64,000 nucleotides of DNA from Thermococcus celer Vu 13 = JCM 8558 (lineage in GTDB: Archaea > Methanobacteriota_B > Thermococci > Thermococcales > Thermococcaceae). The stretch spans positions 682,001 through 746,000 of the forward strand of contig NZ_CP014854.1 in the NCBI RefSeq assembly GCF_002214365.1. Direction: 5' to 3'. Made by a program: the position numbers and the translations under genes. This document shows positions 29,218 to 37,898 of this stretch, in pieces. Below the pieces are notes generated by a model. The model worked only from the letters and a program-made list of their open reading frames with translations, was not told the origin of the DNA and did not search any database. The first letter of the stretch is position 1, and each line of letters begins with the position of its first letter.

Positions 29218-30312
29218 TTGGATGGCGTCCAAACACTCGTACTCGCCGAGGCTTTGATGGTTTTGATAGCCGACCTGGTGGCGGCGGGGTTGATATTCAG
29301 GATATACCTCCGTAACAAGCGAAAATCTGCCATGGCCTTCTCTCTTGCATGGATGTTCGACTTCCTGGCGATGCTCTCGATGGTCTCCACGAACCAGACG
29401 CTCCAGATGGCGGGCATGCTCTTCCTCCCCACGTTCTCGGGCTTTCTGTTCTACGGTGCGGTGAAGTTCCTTGAGGAGGAGTCGATGGCAGTCGGATACA
29501 AACCCCTCAAGATACTTGCGACAATGCCTCCTGCATTCATGGCCTATATGCTCGGGGTGTACGTTTACACAGGGGACGCGTTCTGGACGACCACCAGCGC
29601 CGCCACCCTCGGCATAAGCGGGGTGTTCGTCACGGCCGGCGGCCTTTTGCTCAAGGAAACCGAGGAGATCTACAAGAGTGCGGTTAAGTACCTCTACATC
29701 AGTGTAATACTGTTCGGCCTCCACCTGATTCCGGCGGCGCTGTTTGGAGGGGAGGAGTGGTACCTGCCGATAGGCTTCAGCCTTTCCACGATTCTTATAA
29801 TAAGCATGGTAGTAGCTATGGTGAAGCTCACCTCGTCGGAGTCGTTCATACCCCGGGAAGTGGGACCAATCCGGCCCGTTGACCTTAAGCCGGGTGTTAT
29901 GGTGGTCAACGGAAAGGAATACCAGAAGCTCATGGAGAAACTCAAGGAAATGTCGGTTCTGGCGTTCGTCAGGGAAGTCACCCAGCTTCCGGAGGGGTGG
30001 CAGTACTACTTCGTGACGACCGTGCCGTTCCGTGGAAGGTTCAAGAACACCATAAACCCGACGGACCTCGCGAGAATAACCGAAATCTCGTACAAATACC
30101 TCGAAGAATCCTCCCGGAGGGGGGAACAGGGCGTAATCGTAATCGACTGCCTTGAGTACCTTATCGTCTACAACTCCTGGGAGAGCCTCATGAAGTTCCT
30201 CTCGAAGCTCAGGGACTTCGTTGTGGTCAACAGGGGTACCCTAATACTCGTCATCGAGAAGGAGAGCCTTGAAACCCGACTCTACGCCCAGCTCAGGAAG
30301 CTCATGGAGTGA
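29218..30312 (+). CDS. DUF835 membrane protein
   Basis: A 364-residue protein with about seven N-terminal membrane helices (residues 5-200) and a cytosolic C-terminal DUF835 domain (about residues 215-364: MVVNGKEYQKL, then EQGVIVIDCLEYLIVYN, ending LETRLYAQLRKLM). DUF835 is a Thermococcales-rich domain of unknown role that resembles P-loop-fold regulators of the MEDS type. The start is a TTG at 29218, chosen because GGGGTGA lies 6 bases upstream and no ATG or GTG in frame does better. Six bases after the previous stop, it is clearly in the same operon as the short adenylate-forming-like protein. Confidence 0.8.
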   Translation: MDGVQTLVLAEALMVLIADLVAAGLIFRIYLRNKRKSAMAFSLAWMFDFLAMLSMVSTNQTLQMAGMLFLPTFSGFLFYGAVKFLEEESMAVGYKPLKILATMPPAFMAYMLGVYVYTGDAFWTTTSAATLGISGVFVTAGGLLLKETEEIYKSAVKYLYISVILFGLHLIPAALFGGEEWYLPIGFSLSTILIISMVVAMVKLTSSESFIPREVGPIRPVDLKPGVMVVNGKEYQKLMEKLKEMSVLAFVREVTQLPEGWQYYFVTTVPFRGRFKNTINPTDLARITEISYKYLEESSRRGEQGVIVIDCLEYLIVYNSWESLMKFLSKLRDFVVVNRGTLILVIEKESLETRLYAQLRKLME

Positions 30313-30319
30313 GGGCAGA

Positions 30320-30327
30320 TTTATATA
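30320..30327 (+). promoter_or_regulatory. TATA box for the H/ACA-like RNA
   Basis: TTTATATA begins 28 bases before the predicted 5' end of the structured RNA (about 30348) and directly after the DUF835 stop. The fit in spacing supports an independent non-coding transcript. Confidence 0.65.
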
Positions 30328-30347
30328 CTCCCCTCTTCTATCCCCTA

Positions 30348-30562
30348 CTGCCCCCGCGCGAGGACCCCGGGGAGGATGAACCGGGGGGCGATGCGGGGGC
30401 TACAGCTCGGCCCCAGCGAGGTCCCCGCGGGAGGGCCTTCCGCGTTACGGAGCACGATGGCCGCGGGAAACCCGGGCCGAGTACAGCACGGCCCGCCTGG
30501 GTTAACCCGCCCGAGTTCGCCGTGAGGCACCGATGGGGGCGGGGGTTACGGGCGGGCCATAG
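30348..30562 (+). ncRNA. Three-hairpin H/ACA-like guide RNA
   Basis: A GC-rich stretch that folds into three successive H/ACA-type hairpins, each closed by a perfect 8-bp stem and followed one base later (or directly) by an ANA box. Hairpin 1: stem 30350-30357 with 30393-30400, then ACA at 30402-30404. Hairpin 2: 30406-30413 with 30474-30481, then ACA at 30483-30485. Hairpin 3: 30490-30497 with 30551-30558, then ATA at 30559-30561. Each has an internal pocket, an upper stem (for example CCCCGG/CCGGGG) and a GAG...GATG element typical of the archaeal L7Ae k-turn or k-loop. Orientation follows from the boxes. It would direct pseudouridine formation in rRNA with Cbf5, Nop10, Gar1 and L7Ae. Targets were not determined. 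Confidence 0.82.
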
Positions 30563-30687
30563 CCAATTTCCCTTACCTTCGGATTGAACCACATATTTTT
30601 GGTTAAGGTCCACGGTTTTCAAACTCGATACGTCCAATGTACCGAAAAGGTTTAAAATGATGAGTCAATATTTACATAAGTGGTACC

Positions 30688-30900
30688 ATGATAATTGCCG
30701 GGAGGGATAAATGGAAGGTACTCCTCAGGTACTACCCTCCCTGGGACGGTCGTCCCCTGAAGAGGAGGAAGAAAAGGAAGGCGGAGGTCACCGAGGTACT
30801 CGGGATGCTCGGTGATCCGCGGAAGCTCAAGGACCTCCCCGAGGACGTGCGTGCCCTCTTGAGATCCCTCTATTCCGAGGCCCTCCTTCAGGAGGCATAG
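30688..30900 (+). CDS. Small basic hypothetical protein
   Basis: A 70-residue protein that begins MIIAGRDKWKVLLRYYPPW, has a very basic centre (RPLKRRKKRKAE) and an acidic-amphipathic C-terminal half with LKDLPEDVRALLRSLYSEAL, likely two helices. The basic patch suggests nucleic-acid contact, but this is inference. A TATA-like GGTTTAAAATG lies about 40 bases upstream and an AATATTTACATAAG closer. It is convergent with moeA, ending one base from its stop. The family is not recognised. Confidence 0.65.
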   Translation: MIIAGRDKWKVLLRYYPPWDGRPLKRRKKRKAEVTEVLGMLGDPRKLKDLPEDVRALLRSLYSEALLQEA

Positions 30901-30901
30901 C

Positions 30902-32092
30902 TCAGTAGAGCACTACCTCCACGGTTTCTCCCTCGAGGTAGCCCTCGCTGTCCTCAGGAATCCCTATGTATCCGTTGCTCTCCACCACCGAGCTTATTAT
31001 TCCGCTACCCTTCTTCTTTATCGGCCGTGCAACGCCGTTCTCGTACCGCACTTTGACGAACTCGTAGCGCCCGAGCTGGCTCGGGACCCGCTCGGTGAGC
31101 TTTGCCTTGACCCTGACCTCGTAGTCCCTTGCTCCCGTGAGCTTCGCGAGGGCGTGCTTGACGTAGAGGTGAAACTGGGCGAAGGCGCTAACCGGATAAC
31201 CGCTCATCACGAAGACCCTCTCGCCGTACCCCATCGGCCGGCCCGGCTTTATCGTCGTTCCGTGGAAGAGGAGCTTCACGAAGCGGTGGGCGAAGTCCTT
31301 ATCGCCGAACGCAGAGCCGCCGGTTATCAGAACGAGGTCGTTCTCCTCCTTTGCTTTTCCCAGCGTCTCCCCTATAACCCCCTCGTCATCTGGAAGGACG
31401 CCGTAGAAGACGGGTTCCCCGAAGTACCTCTTGACGAGCCCCTCGAGCATTATCGAGTTGCTCTCCATGATCTTCCCCGAATTAAGGGCCTCCTCGTCGA
31501 ACTCCTCCACCAGCTCGTCGCCCGTGATTATTATCCCGACGCGGGGCTTCCTCTTGACCTCCACCTTTTTGAAGCCAAGGCTTTTGAGCAGTGCCAGATC
31601 CTGGGGCCTTAGAACCTGCCCCTTTCTGAGAACGACTTCCCCCTTCCTGACGTCCTCGCCGGCGAAGGCCACGTTCTGGCCCGGTGCGACAGGCCTCAGA
31701 ACCCTTATGACGTCTCCTTCTCTTTCGGCCATCTCCTGCATCAGTACCGCGTTCGCCCCCTCAGGTATCTTCGCCCCGGTAGTAAGTTTCACCGCGGTTC
31801 CCGGCTCGACCTTCACTTTGCTCGCTTCCCCCGCGGTTATCTCGTCTATTACCTTGATTTCGACCGGTCTGTACTCCCTCGCCTGGAACGTGTCCTCAGC
31901 CCTCACCGCGTAGCCGTCCACGGCCGACCTGTCGAAGGGCGGGCTATCGATGGGGGAGACAACGTCCTCCGCGAGCACCCTTCCCAGCGCTTCCCCGAGC
32001 TCAACCTCTTCCGTCTCCGGGATCTCGCTCAAGTCTTCGAGCAAAAGTCGCAAAGCCTCGCGATAGGGCGTGAGGCTCTTCAGTTCCTTCAT
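30902..32092 (-). CDS. moeA: Molybdopterin molybdenumtransferase
   Basis: A 396-residue MoeA, which inserts molybdate (or tungstate in these organisms) into adenylylated molybdopterin. Features: the N-terminal linker with PPFDRSAVDGYAVR, the catalytic domain segment ITTGDELVE, TGGSAFGDKD and GRPMGYG, and a C-terminal beta domain starting near residue 325. In archaea with tungsten enzymes, MoeA paralogues may specialise in one metal, which cannot be told here. GGGAGTGAG precedes ATG 32092. It follows moaB with its start one base before the moaB stop region, so the two genes form an operon transcribed leftward. Confidence 0.96.
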   Translation of the reverse strand: MKELKSLTPYREALRLLLEDLSEIPETEEVELGEALGRVLAEDVVSPIDSPPFDRSAVDGYAVRAEDTFQAREYRPVEIKVIDEITAGEASKVKVEPGTAVKLTTGAKIPEGANAVLMQEMAEREGDVIRVLRPVAPGQNVAFAGEDVRKGEVVLRKGQVLRPQDLALLKSLGFKKVEVKRKPRVGIIITGDELVEEFDEEALNSGKIMESNSIMLEGLVKRYFGEPVFYGVLPDDEGVIGETLGKAKEENDLVLITGGSAFGDKDFAHRFVKLLFHGTTIKPGRPMGYGERVFVMSGYPVSAFAQFHLYVKHALAKLTGARDYEVRVKAKLTERVPSQLGRYEFVKVRYENGVARPIKKKGSGIISSVVESNGYIGIPEDSEGYLEGETVEVVLY

Positions 32093-32093
32093 C

Positions 32094-32609
32094 TCACTCC
32101 CTCCCGTGCTTGAGGACGTGACCCGCTTCCCTCAGGATTATCTTTATCCCGGTTTTGGCCGCTCCGAGGCTCCCCGGCAGGCAGAAGACCGCCATGGCCC
32201 GTCCCGAGCTCCTGATGATCCCGGCGGTCGCCCTCGTCATGACCGCCGCGGTTCCTATCTCCTCGTAGCTTAACAGTCTGAAGACCTCGCCGAAACCCGT
32301 CAATTCCTTATCGAAGAGCGGTCTGACGCTCTCTATCGTCACGTCCCTGCTCGTTATCCCCGTTCCCCCCGAGGTAACCACCACATCGGCACCCTTCTCG
32401 AAAGCCTCGACTACCGCCCCGATTATCCCCATCCTCTCGTCGGGGACTACTTTATACAGAACCCGCTCGTGTCCTGCCTTCTCCAGCTCCTCAACGAGGA
32501 ACCTCCCGCTTCCGTCCTCCTTCTCGCCCCGGCTCGCGGTGTCGCTGACCGTTATGACGGCGAAGCGAAACCTCTTCGGGGCCTTCTTCCTGTGCTCCTC
32601 GACGCCCAT
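32094..32609 (-). CDS. moaB: Molybdopterin adenylyltransferase
   Basis: A 171-residue MoaB, which in archaea takes the MogA role and adenylylates molybdopterin before metal insertion. Family motifs are FAVITVSDTASRGEKED, VVPDE, VVTSGGTGITSRDVT and the closing FCLPGSLGAAKTG. I place the start at ATG 32609 (MGVEEHRKK), which has GGGGTGATGG upstream; the frame is open for 39 more codons, but those contain no ribosome site and no family similarity. First gene of the moaB-moeA pair. Divergent from cbiZ, with about 100 bases between. Confidence 0.95.
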   Translation of the reverse strand: MGVEEHRKKAPKRFRFAVITVSDTASRGEKEDGSGRFLVEELEKAGHERVLYKVVPDERMGIIGAVVEAFEKGADVVVTSGGTGITSRDVTIESVRPLFDKELTGFGEVFRLLSYEEIGTAAVMTRATAGIIRSSGRAMAVFCLPGSLGAAKTGIKIILREAGHVLKHGRE

Positions 32610-32711
32610 ACCATCACCCCGGTTAAACTCGACCCTGGACTTAATAGGCTTTAGGCAAACGAAGGCGTTTAACGGCGCAAGCGTTATATCCCCCATAACC
32701 GATGTGCCCCC

Positions 32712-33302
32712 ATGGAGTCGGAGCATTTCATCCTGCCCTTCGATGGATCGATGCTATCCTTGAGCAACGCGCCCCACAGAGGGGGTTTAACACGGGCAAA
32801 CGGCTTCTTCTTCATGAGGGTCCCGAAGAACTACTCCGGCGATTATAAGCGGGACTGCGCGGAATTCGAGGAGAAACACAGGCTCAGGGACTTCGTGGGC
32901 TTCATGACGGCCGCCGAGGTAAGGAACGTCCTGGCCGTCGCGAGGAGCGGGAGCGTTAAAGCCTACGTGACCGCCGGGATCACGAACCCCGCCATCGCAG
33001 GCGAGGAACCGCCTCCCTGGAAACCGGGGACGATAAACGTGGCGCTCGTGATAAACGAAGGATTAACGGTGGGGGCGATGGCCAACGCGATAATGACCGC
33101 GACCGAGGCAAAAACTTACACCCTGCTGAGGCTCGGCTACAACGCCACGGGCACGACGAGCGACGGCATCGGGGTCTTCGCCTTCGAGGGCGAGGTGGAG
33201 TGGGCGGGAACTGCCACGGCCCTCGGGATGAGCATCGGAAGGGCCGTCAGGAAAGCGCTCGAGGAGAGCCTGCGGAGATGGGAAAGGACAAGGCGGAAAT
33301 GA
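32712..33302 (+). CDS. cbiZ: Adenosylcobinamide amidohydrolase
   Basis: A 196-residue CbiZ, which removes the aminopropanol side chain of adenosylcobinamide to give adenosylcobyric acid, the archaeal way of salvaging scavenged cobinamide. Typical segments are LSNAPHRGG, AYVTAGITNPAIAG, the GTINVALVINEGLTVGAMA run and TATEAKTYTLL with TGTTSDGIGV. It is the first member of a dispersed set of cobinamide-salvage genes running to 44.7 kb. TATA-like GTTATATCCC (about 32683-32692) gives a short or absent leader for ATG 32712. Convergent with the cobT-like gene. Confidence 0.93.
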   Translation: MESEHFILPFDGSMLSLSNAPHRGGLTRANGFFFMRVPKNYSGDYKRDCAEFEEKHRLRDFVGFMTAAEVRNVLAVARSGSVKAYVTAGITNPAIAGEEPPPWKPGTINVALVINEGLTVGAMANAIMTATEAKTYTLLRLGYNATGTTSDGIGVFAFEGEVEWAGTATALGMSIGRAVRKALEESLRRWERTRRK

Positions 33303-33348
33303 CAGACTGAATAGGCCGAAGATAAGTATAAGAGCAGAAAAAACGTCA

Positions 33349-34356
33349 TTAAGCCCCCTTCATCTCCATGAGCCTTTCGTAGAGCTCATCGACCTTTCTT
33401 GAAACCTCTTCCGGTGAGTAGCCGGCCTTAACGGCGAGCCACGTGGCCCCACCGGCCCCGACGCCTTCCTTGACGTAGCCTTCCTCGTAGGCTCTCAGGC
33501 CCGGAAACTCGCTCCCCGAGAAGTCGAGGTCGGCCGAGTAGGTTATCACCCCTATCCCCTTCGCAGTTTCGAGGAAGGTAGCGCTCGGGTCGTTCACCAC
33601 CCACTTGGTGGTTGCCACCATGAACCTGCCCAAGTCCTCGCCGAGGGCTTTGAGGAGCGCCGAAACCGCCAGCATCTGGGTTCCGCCTGCGAGGACGACG
33701 CTTCCCCTAAATCCGAGGGAGAGGCCGATGAGGGTGGCCATCATCGGGTCGCCGAACTGCCTCAGGGCCTCGAGCGGGTTGTCCTTCAGGTCTCCCTTCG
33801 CTATTCCCAGCCTGTTGAAGGCCTCTGTGATGACCCTCTCCTTGAGGGCCTGCGGGTTCTCACTGGAGGCGGAGGAGGTTCTCGCCTCGTAGCCGAGCGC
33901 CCAGAGGACGGCCTGGGCCGTCGTCGTTCCCCCCGGCGTGGACTCCCCGATGACGAGCTCCTTCACCGGCAACCTGCCCAGTTCCTCGCCGAGGAGCTTC
34001 GCCCGCTTGATTATATCGCCGAACTCCGGGAGGGCCGGCCCCCTCCTGAAGTCCCGGCCGACGGCGTTGCTGACGTGGACGTGAGGGACGAGGGGTGCCA
34101 GATAGGTCCCCCCGCGAACCACCAGAATCGGGAATCCCGCGAGCTCCCTCGCGGCCTTGGTGATTATCGCCGGCGTTGGATACCCCTCGGGGGTTACGGG
34201 GATGACGTCAACGGTCAGGGGCTTCTCGTGGAAGAGATACTCGGCATCGGCTATCGGTGTGAGCTTCGTGAGCTCGGGCGTCGCCCCGGCAACGCTTATC
34301 CCGGGGACGGTGCTTATCTCGGTGTTTCCGAGGACGAGGAGGAAGAGGCTCTCCAT
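33349..34356 (-). CDS. cobT: CobT-like phosphoribosyltransferase family protein
   Basis: A 335-residue member of the archaeal family related to nicotinate-nucleotide:dimethylbenzimidazole phosphoribosyltransferase (the UPF0284 group). It should activate the lower-ligand base of the cobamide. Visible conserved runs are [41 protein letters not shown] and [16 protein letters not shown]. The Glu that acts as base in bacterial CobT lies within a C-terminal stretch here ([15 protein letters not shown] region), but I could not place it confidently. ATG 34356 has GGTGATAG upstream; the longer open frame to 34464 lacks similarity. A TATA (CATATAAAT on the minus strand, about 34390) suits this start. 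Confidence 0.88.
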   Translation of the reverse strand: MESLFLLVLGNTEISTVPGISVAGATPELTKLTPIADAEYLFHEKPLTVDVIPVTPEGYPTPAIITKAARELAGFPILVVRGGTYLAPLVPHVHVSNAVGRDFRRGPALPEFGDIIKRAKLLGEELGRLPVKELVIGESTPGGTTTAQAVLWALGYEARTSSASSENPQALKERVITEAFNRLGIAKGDLKDNPLEALRQFGDPMMATLIGLSLGFRGSVVLAGGTQMLAVSALLKALGEDLGRFMVATTKWVVNDPSATFLETAKGIGVITYSADLDFSGSEFPGLRAYEEGYVKEGVGAGGATWLAVKAGYSPEEVSRKVDELYERLMEMKGA

Positions 34357-34497
34357 TCTATCACCACTGGACTTTTTATCCAAGGATTTATATGCCCTTC
34401 GGCGAACCGTAAACCCGGTGACCCCGTGACGAACGTTTACCATAAGGGGTATCGATAAATGCAAAAGAAAAAGCGGAGGGTTATGAAAAAAACACCT

Positions 34498-35931
34498 TCA
34501 GCCCCCGATGCCCCCTTCGGAGGTCGCACACATGCCCGTCCTCGGATCACACGGCGGAGACGGGGATTTGCCATCCGTTATAACACTGAACACCAGAGGC
34601 ACATTAACCTTTGACCCACTCGATCCCACCTTAACACCCAGAACACTGTACATCGCATAACAATCCTTTCCAGGCTTAACATTAACGCTGTATTTTGCAA
34701 TTGAAACCGCGTTCGTGTATTTATGGAATCCAATCGTCAGGCTGAGCGCGTTAGCCAGTCTTCCAAGGGTGGGGTTTATGCCCGCGAGGTACCTTCCTCC
34801 TGCATAACCTATCGGAACGCTCAAACTGGAGCTCGAGGAGAAGGCACTGCTTTGAGATTGCCTGACGTAGACGGCCCCCTCCCAGCTTCCGGCGTTTAGC
34901 CACTTCCTCCTCCATTCCGCCTCCTTCGAGATCCCCCACATGTTGGGGGTCGTGGTGATCCTCGGAGCGTTCTCCCCCTGTGATTCTGTAAAGTAGGTGC
35001 CCCCCGTGGCAGACTCCCATATCGTGTACTTTCCGGTGGTGTGGATCTTCACCGGGTACACCTGGGCCATATCAATATCCACGTACTCCCCCATGAGCTT
35101 GTCGTAAGCTGAAACTCTGGCGTGGGCAACAATGTACTCCACTTTAATGTTAAGGTACCTCTCCCAGCTGGCAGAATTAACGGGAAGGTCATTGAACGAT
35201 TGGTAGTCTACGTCCAGCCCCCAGCCGTCGAAGTGCGCTCCCCTGGATACGCTGAGGAGTGTGAAGGGTCCGACGTCGATTCCGACCGTCCAGTAACTGT
35301 AAGTACTCCTGCTGAGCACGAGAATCCAGTCGAAGTTCATTTTTTCTGCCACGTTGTTCTCCACTTTTAGGCCCATGACTGATATCCATTCGTTGAAGGT
35401 TTTTGTTTTTGCGGTGCTTTCGAATTGCAGATCCCACTGCGGGTTTAGGCAGTACCTGCCTCCGAAGTCCATCCAGCCTCGCGGGCACGAGGTGGTGGTT
35501 TGGACTCCAATGTTTCCCTTCGGGCTTGTGTTTCCTTTCAGGTCGAGTGCGTTCTCTTCGTCGAGTTTGATCTTGCTGGTGGTCATGCTTTTGATTCCGA
35601 GTTTTCCGTTTTTGGTGACGTAGAGTATGAGTGGGGTTGGTGGGGCGTAGAGGGCTTTTTCATCGTTTGAGAGGGCTTTAACCCATTCTCGCCTTGGTAC
35701 TTTCACGAAGGTTGGGAGGAAGCCTGGTTTTCCTTTTTTGAGGATTTTGACGCTTCCGTTTGGGAGGGGGTAGTAGATGATATAATTGCCGGAGCCTTCT
35801 ATCTTGTACACGTCGTAACCGAGGATTCTGGTTACGGATTCATCATTGCTCGCGGTGTAATTCAAGGCTCCCGCCAGGGTCCCTCCAAGGAGAATCAACA
35901 CTAAAACTACTAACAGAGATTTCTTCCTCAC
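34498..35931 (-). CDS. Secreted protein, unknown, atypical codon use
   Basis: A 477-residue protein with a classic signal peptide (MRKKSLLVVLVLILLGGTLAGA). The mature part is rich in aromatic and Thr/Ser residues, with two Cys near CPRGWMDFGGRYC and two near the end (PPCDPRTGMCAT) that could form disulphides outside the cell. No membrane anchor or CGP-CTERM tail is present. No family is recognised. The codon usage differs from its neighbours: Lys AAA, Asn AAC/AAT and A-ending codons are common and local GC is lower between 35340 and 35830, suggesting later acquisition or weak expression. The promoter (minus strand ATTTTATAAATC near 35970) fits the start at 35931. Confidence 0.75.
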   Translation of the reverse strand: MRKKSLLVVLVLILLGGTLAGALNYTASNDESVTRILGYDVYKIEGSGNYIIYYPLPNGSVKILKKGKPGFLPTFVKVPRREWVKALSNDEKALYAPPTPLILYVTKNGKLGIKSMTTSKIKLDEENALDLKGNTSPKGNIGVQTTTSCPRGWMDFGGRYCLNPQWDLQFESTAKTKTFNEWISVMGLKVENNVAEKMNFDWILVLSRSTYSYWTVGIDVGPFTLLSVSRGAHFDGWGLDVDYQSFNDLPVNSASWERYLNIKVEYIVAHARVSAYDKLMGEYVDIDMAQVYPVKIHTTGKYTIWESATGGTYFTESQGENAPRITTTPNMWGISKEAEWRRKWLNAGSWEGAVYVRQSQSSAFSSSSSLSVPIGYAGGRYLAGINPTLGRLANALSLTIGFHKYTNAVSIAKYSVNVKPGKDCYAMYSVLGVKVGSSGSKVNVPLVFSVITDGKSPSPPCDPRTGMCATSEGGIGG

Positions 35932-36127
35932 CAGATAATCACCATAGTATTTTGCCCTTTATTGATTTATAAAATTTACTATTTGAAATCCGGAGACGGT
36001 CGAGACAACTTGATACCATCCAATAAAAACCTCAAACCTCAAAGAAACTCTCCATCCATCTTTGAACCTAAAAGGGGATTGGTAAGAAACATGTTCCAAA
36101 ACCTTTAAGTCGCACCATCAGGAGAGA

Positions 36128-36249
36128 AAAACATACGGAAGTGAGCGAAGTAGGTAACACCCGGCTCATTTCCTGTCCGAACCCAACCCAAGACAGGGAG
36201 AAGAGACTAACAGGTAAGGCACTCAAGTATATTGAATTTGGTGAGTGAA
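36128..36249 (+). promoter_or_regulatory. Structured leader upstream of cobQ
   Basis: TATA (CTTTAAGT, 36103-36110) predicts a start near 36130, about 118 bases before the cobQ ATG. Most genes in this window have almost no leader. The leader holds a 10-bp stem with one G-U pair, GGAAGTGAGC (36137-36146) with GCTCATTTCC (36164-36173), and a second 6-bp stem, CCTGTC (36172-36177) with GACAGG (36192-36197). The two share bases 36172-36173, so they compete slightly. It may be a regulatory RNA; no known riboswitch class was matched. The rest of the gap, 35932-36100, is AT-rich promoter DNA. Confidence 0.45.
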
Positions 36250-37701
36250 ATGGGAAAGGCCCTGATGGTGCTCGGAACCTCGTCCGGTGCCGGTAAATCT
36301 CTCCTCGTGACGGCCCTTTGCAGGATTCTCTCCAAGAGGGGCTACGACGTCGTTCCATTCAAGAGCCAGAACATGAGCCTCAACTCCGCCCCGAGCATCG
36401 AGGGCGGCGAGATAAGCCGCGCCCAGTACCTTCAGGCGATAGCCTGCGGAAAGAGGCCGAGCGTGAGGTTCAACCCTATTCTCCTCAAGCCCGAGGGAGG
36501 GATGCGGAGCCAGGTCGTCTTCATGGGAAAGCCGATGGGGAGCGTCTCCGCGCGCGATTACATGCTCTCGCGCAAGGAGGAGCTATTCAGGAAGGCGATG
36601 AAGGTTCTCGACGGGCTCAAGGAGGAGCACGACCTCGTGGTAATTGAAGGGGCCGGGAGCCCGGTCGAGATCAACCTCAAAGACTACGACATAGCCAACA
36701 CCCGCGTTATGCTCCACGCGAAGGCCAGGGGGCTCCTCGTTACGGACATCGACAGGGGCGGGAGCTTCGCGAGCATCGTCGGCACGATGGAACTGCTGAG
36801 GCCCGAGGAGAGGGAGGCGATTATGGGCTTCGTCTTCAACAGGTTCCGCGGCGATGCGTCTCTCCTCAAACCGGGCCTCGATTACCTCGAGGAGCGCTAC
36901 GGAAAGCCCACCCTCGGCGTCATCCCCTACACGGAGCACCGCCTTCCCGAGGAGGACTCCCTCGCCGAGTTCCCGAAGGCTAAGGGCGAGCTCCACATCC
37001 AGATAATCAAACTCCCGCACATAAGCAACTTCACGGACTTCGAGCCGCTCCACTGGGCCAACGGCGTTGACTACGTCACGAGGCCTGAAGAGCTGAAGGG
37101 AGACGTCATCATCGTCCCGGGGAGCAAGAACACCGTCGAGGACCTTCTCTGGATGAGGGAAAACGGCTTCGATGACGCCCTCAGGGAGGCCCACCGCGAG
37201 GGTTCCTTCGTCGTAGGGGTCTGCGGCGGCTTCCAGATGCTCGGGAAGGTGATAATCGACGAGGTCGAGTCGAGGAGGGGGGCCGTTAAGGGGATCGGCC
37301 TTCTACCAGCCAGGACGGTCTTCGAGAGGACCAAGAGGACGAACCACCTGAGGGCCGAAATTTTGTGGAAACCGGCACTGGGGATGGGCGTTGAGGGCTA
37401 CGAGATCCGCTTCGGCAGGAGCTTCTCAAGGAGACCCTTCTCGGTCATAAGGGAGGTGAACGGGGCGAGGACCTTCGAACCCGAGGGGGCGGTCGGGGAG
37501 CGGGCCTTCGGGACTTACATCCACGGGATATTCCACAACTTCGCCTTCACCGGGAGGTTCCTCAACCTCATCAGAAAGGAGAGGGGCCTCGAGCCCGTAT
37601 CGGTCGAGCGCTGGAGCATAGAGGAGGAGATAGACCGGTTCGCCGAAGTGGTGGAGCGGAACCTCGACGTGGACAGGATACTGAGCGAGCTGGGGCTCTA
37701 A
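36250..37701 (+). CDS. cobQ: Cobyric acid synthase
   Basis: A 483-residue CobQ/CbiP glutamine-dependent amidotransferase that amidates the b, d, e and g side chains of adenosylcobyrinic diamide. The N-terminal ATP domain has the dethiobiotin-synthetase fold with the P-loop [17 protein letters not shown] and [11 protein letters not shown]. The C-terminal class I glutaminase domain (from about residue 240) has the catalytic Cys in [11 protein letters not shown] and the His in [12 protein letters not shown] 36250 is preferred because GGTGA ends 5 bases before it. Its end overlaps the convergent small membrane gene by 4 bases. Located amid the salvage genes, although its substrate comes from ring synthesis or hydrolysed corrinoids. 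Confidence 0.96.
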   Translation: MGKALMVLGTSSGAGKSLLVTALCRILSKRGYDVVPFKSQNMSLNSAPSIEGGEISRAQYLQAIACGKRPSVRFNPILLKPEGGMRSQVVFMGKPMGSVSARDYMLSRKEELFRKAMKVLDGLKEEHDLVVIEGAGSPVEINLKDYDIANTRVMLHAKARGLLVTDIDRGGSFASIVGTMELLRPEEREAIMGFVFNRFRGDASLLKPGLDYLEERYGKPTLGVIPYTEHRLPEEDSLAEFPKAKGELHIQIIKLPHISNFTDFEPLHWANGVDYVTRPEELKGDVIIVPGSKNTVEDLLWMRENGFDDALREAHREGSFVVGVCGGFQMLGKVIIDEVESRRGAVKGIGLLPARTVFERTKRTNHLRAEILWKPALGMGVEGYEIRFGRSFSRRPFSVIREVNGARTFEPEGAVGERAFGTYIHGIFHNFAFTGRFLNLIRKERGLEPVSVERWSIEEEIDRFAEVVERNLDVDRILSELGL

Positions 37702-37898
37702 AGGTAGTCCTCGGCCTTCGGTGGATGCCTCTTCGCCCACCAGAGCTTCAGGCGCAGGTATGCGTAGAAGCCGATGAAGAGCAATAGACCAACCGCTATC
37801 AGAACCACCGCGAAGAGCAGGAAGCCGAAGAACAGCACCCCCACCAGGAGCAGGAAGAGGAAGAAGACCAACGCGCCCTTAACCTCGCTCCCCCTCAT
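37698..37898 (-). CDS. Small two-helix membrane protein
   Basis: A 66-residue protein made mostly of one long or two short hydrophobic helices (residues 8-48), with a basic juxtamembrane end [17 protein letters not shown]. It begins with the ATGA overlapping the stop of cobY, so it is translationally coupled to a cobalamin enzyme, and its stop overlaps convergent cobQ by 4 bases. CobS and CbiB are also membrane enzymes, so a membrane-assembly role near them is conceivable, but nothing in the sequence shows it. Confidence 0.65.
   Translation of the reverse strand: MRGSEVKGALVFFLFLLLVGVLFFGFLLFAVVLIAVGLLLFIGFYAYLRLKLWWAKRHPPKAEDYL

Noticed and set aside
36151-36190. Similarity of the cobQ leader to a 5S rRNA helix (ACACCCGG..CTCATTTC..GAACCC)
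   Set aside because: Only a short string resembles what I recall of 5S; the rest of a 5S fold is absent, so it was not annotated as rRNA.
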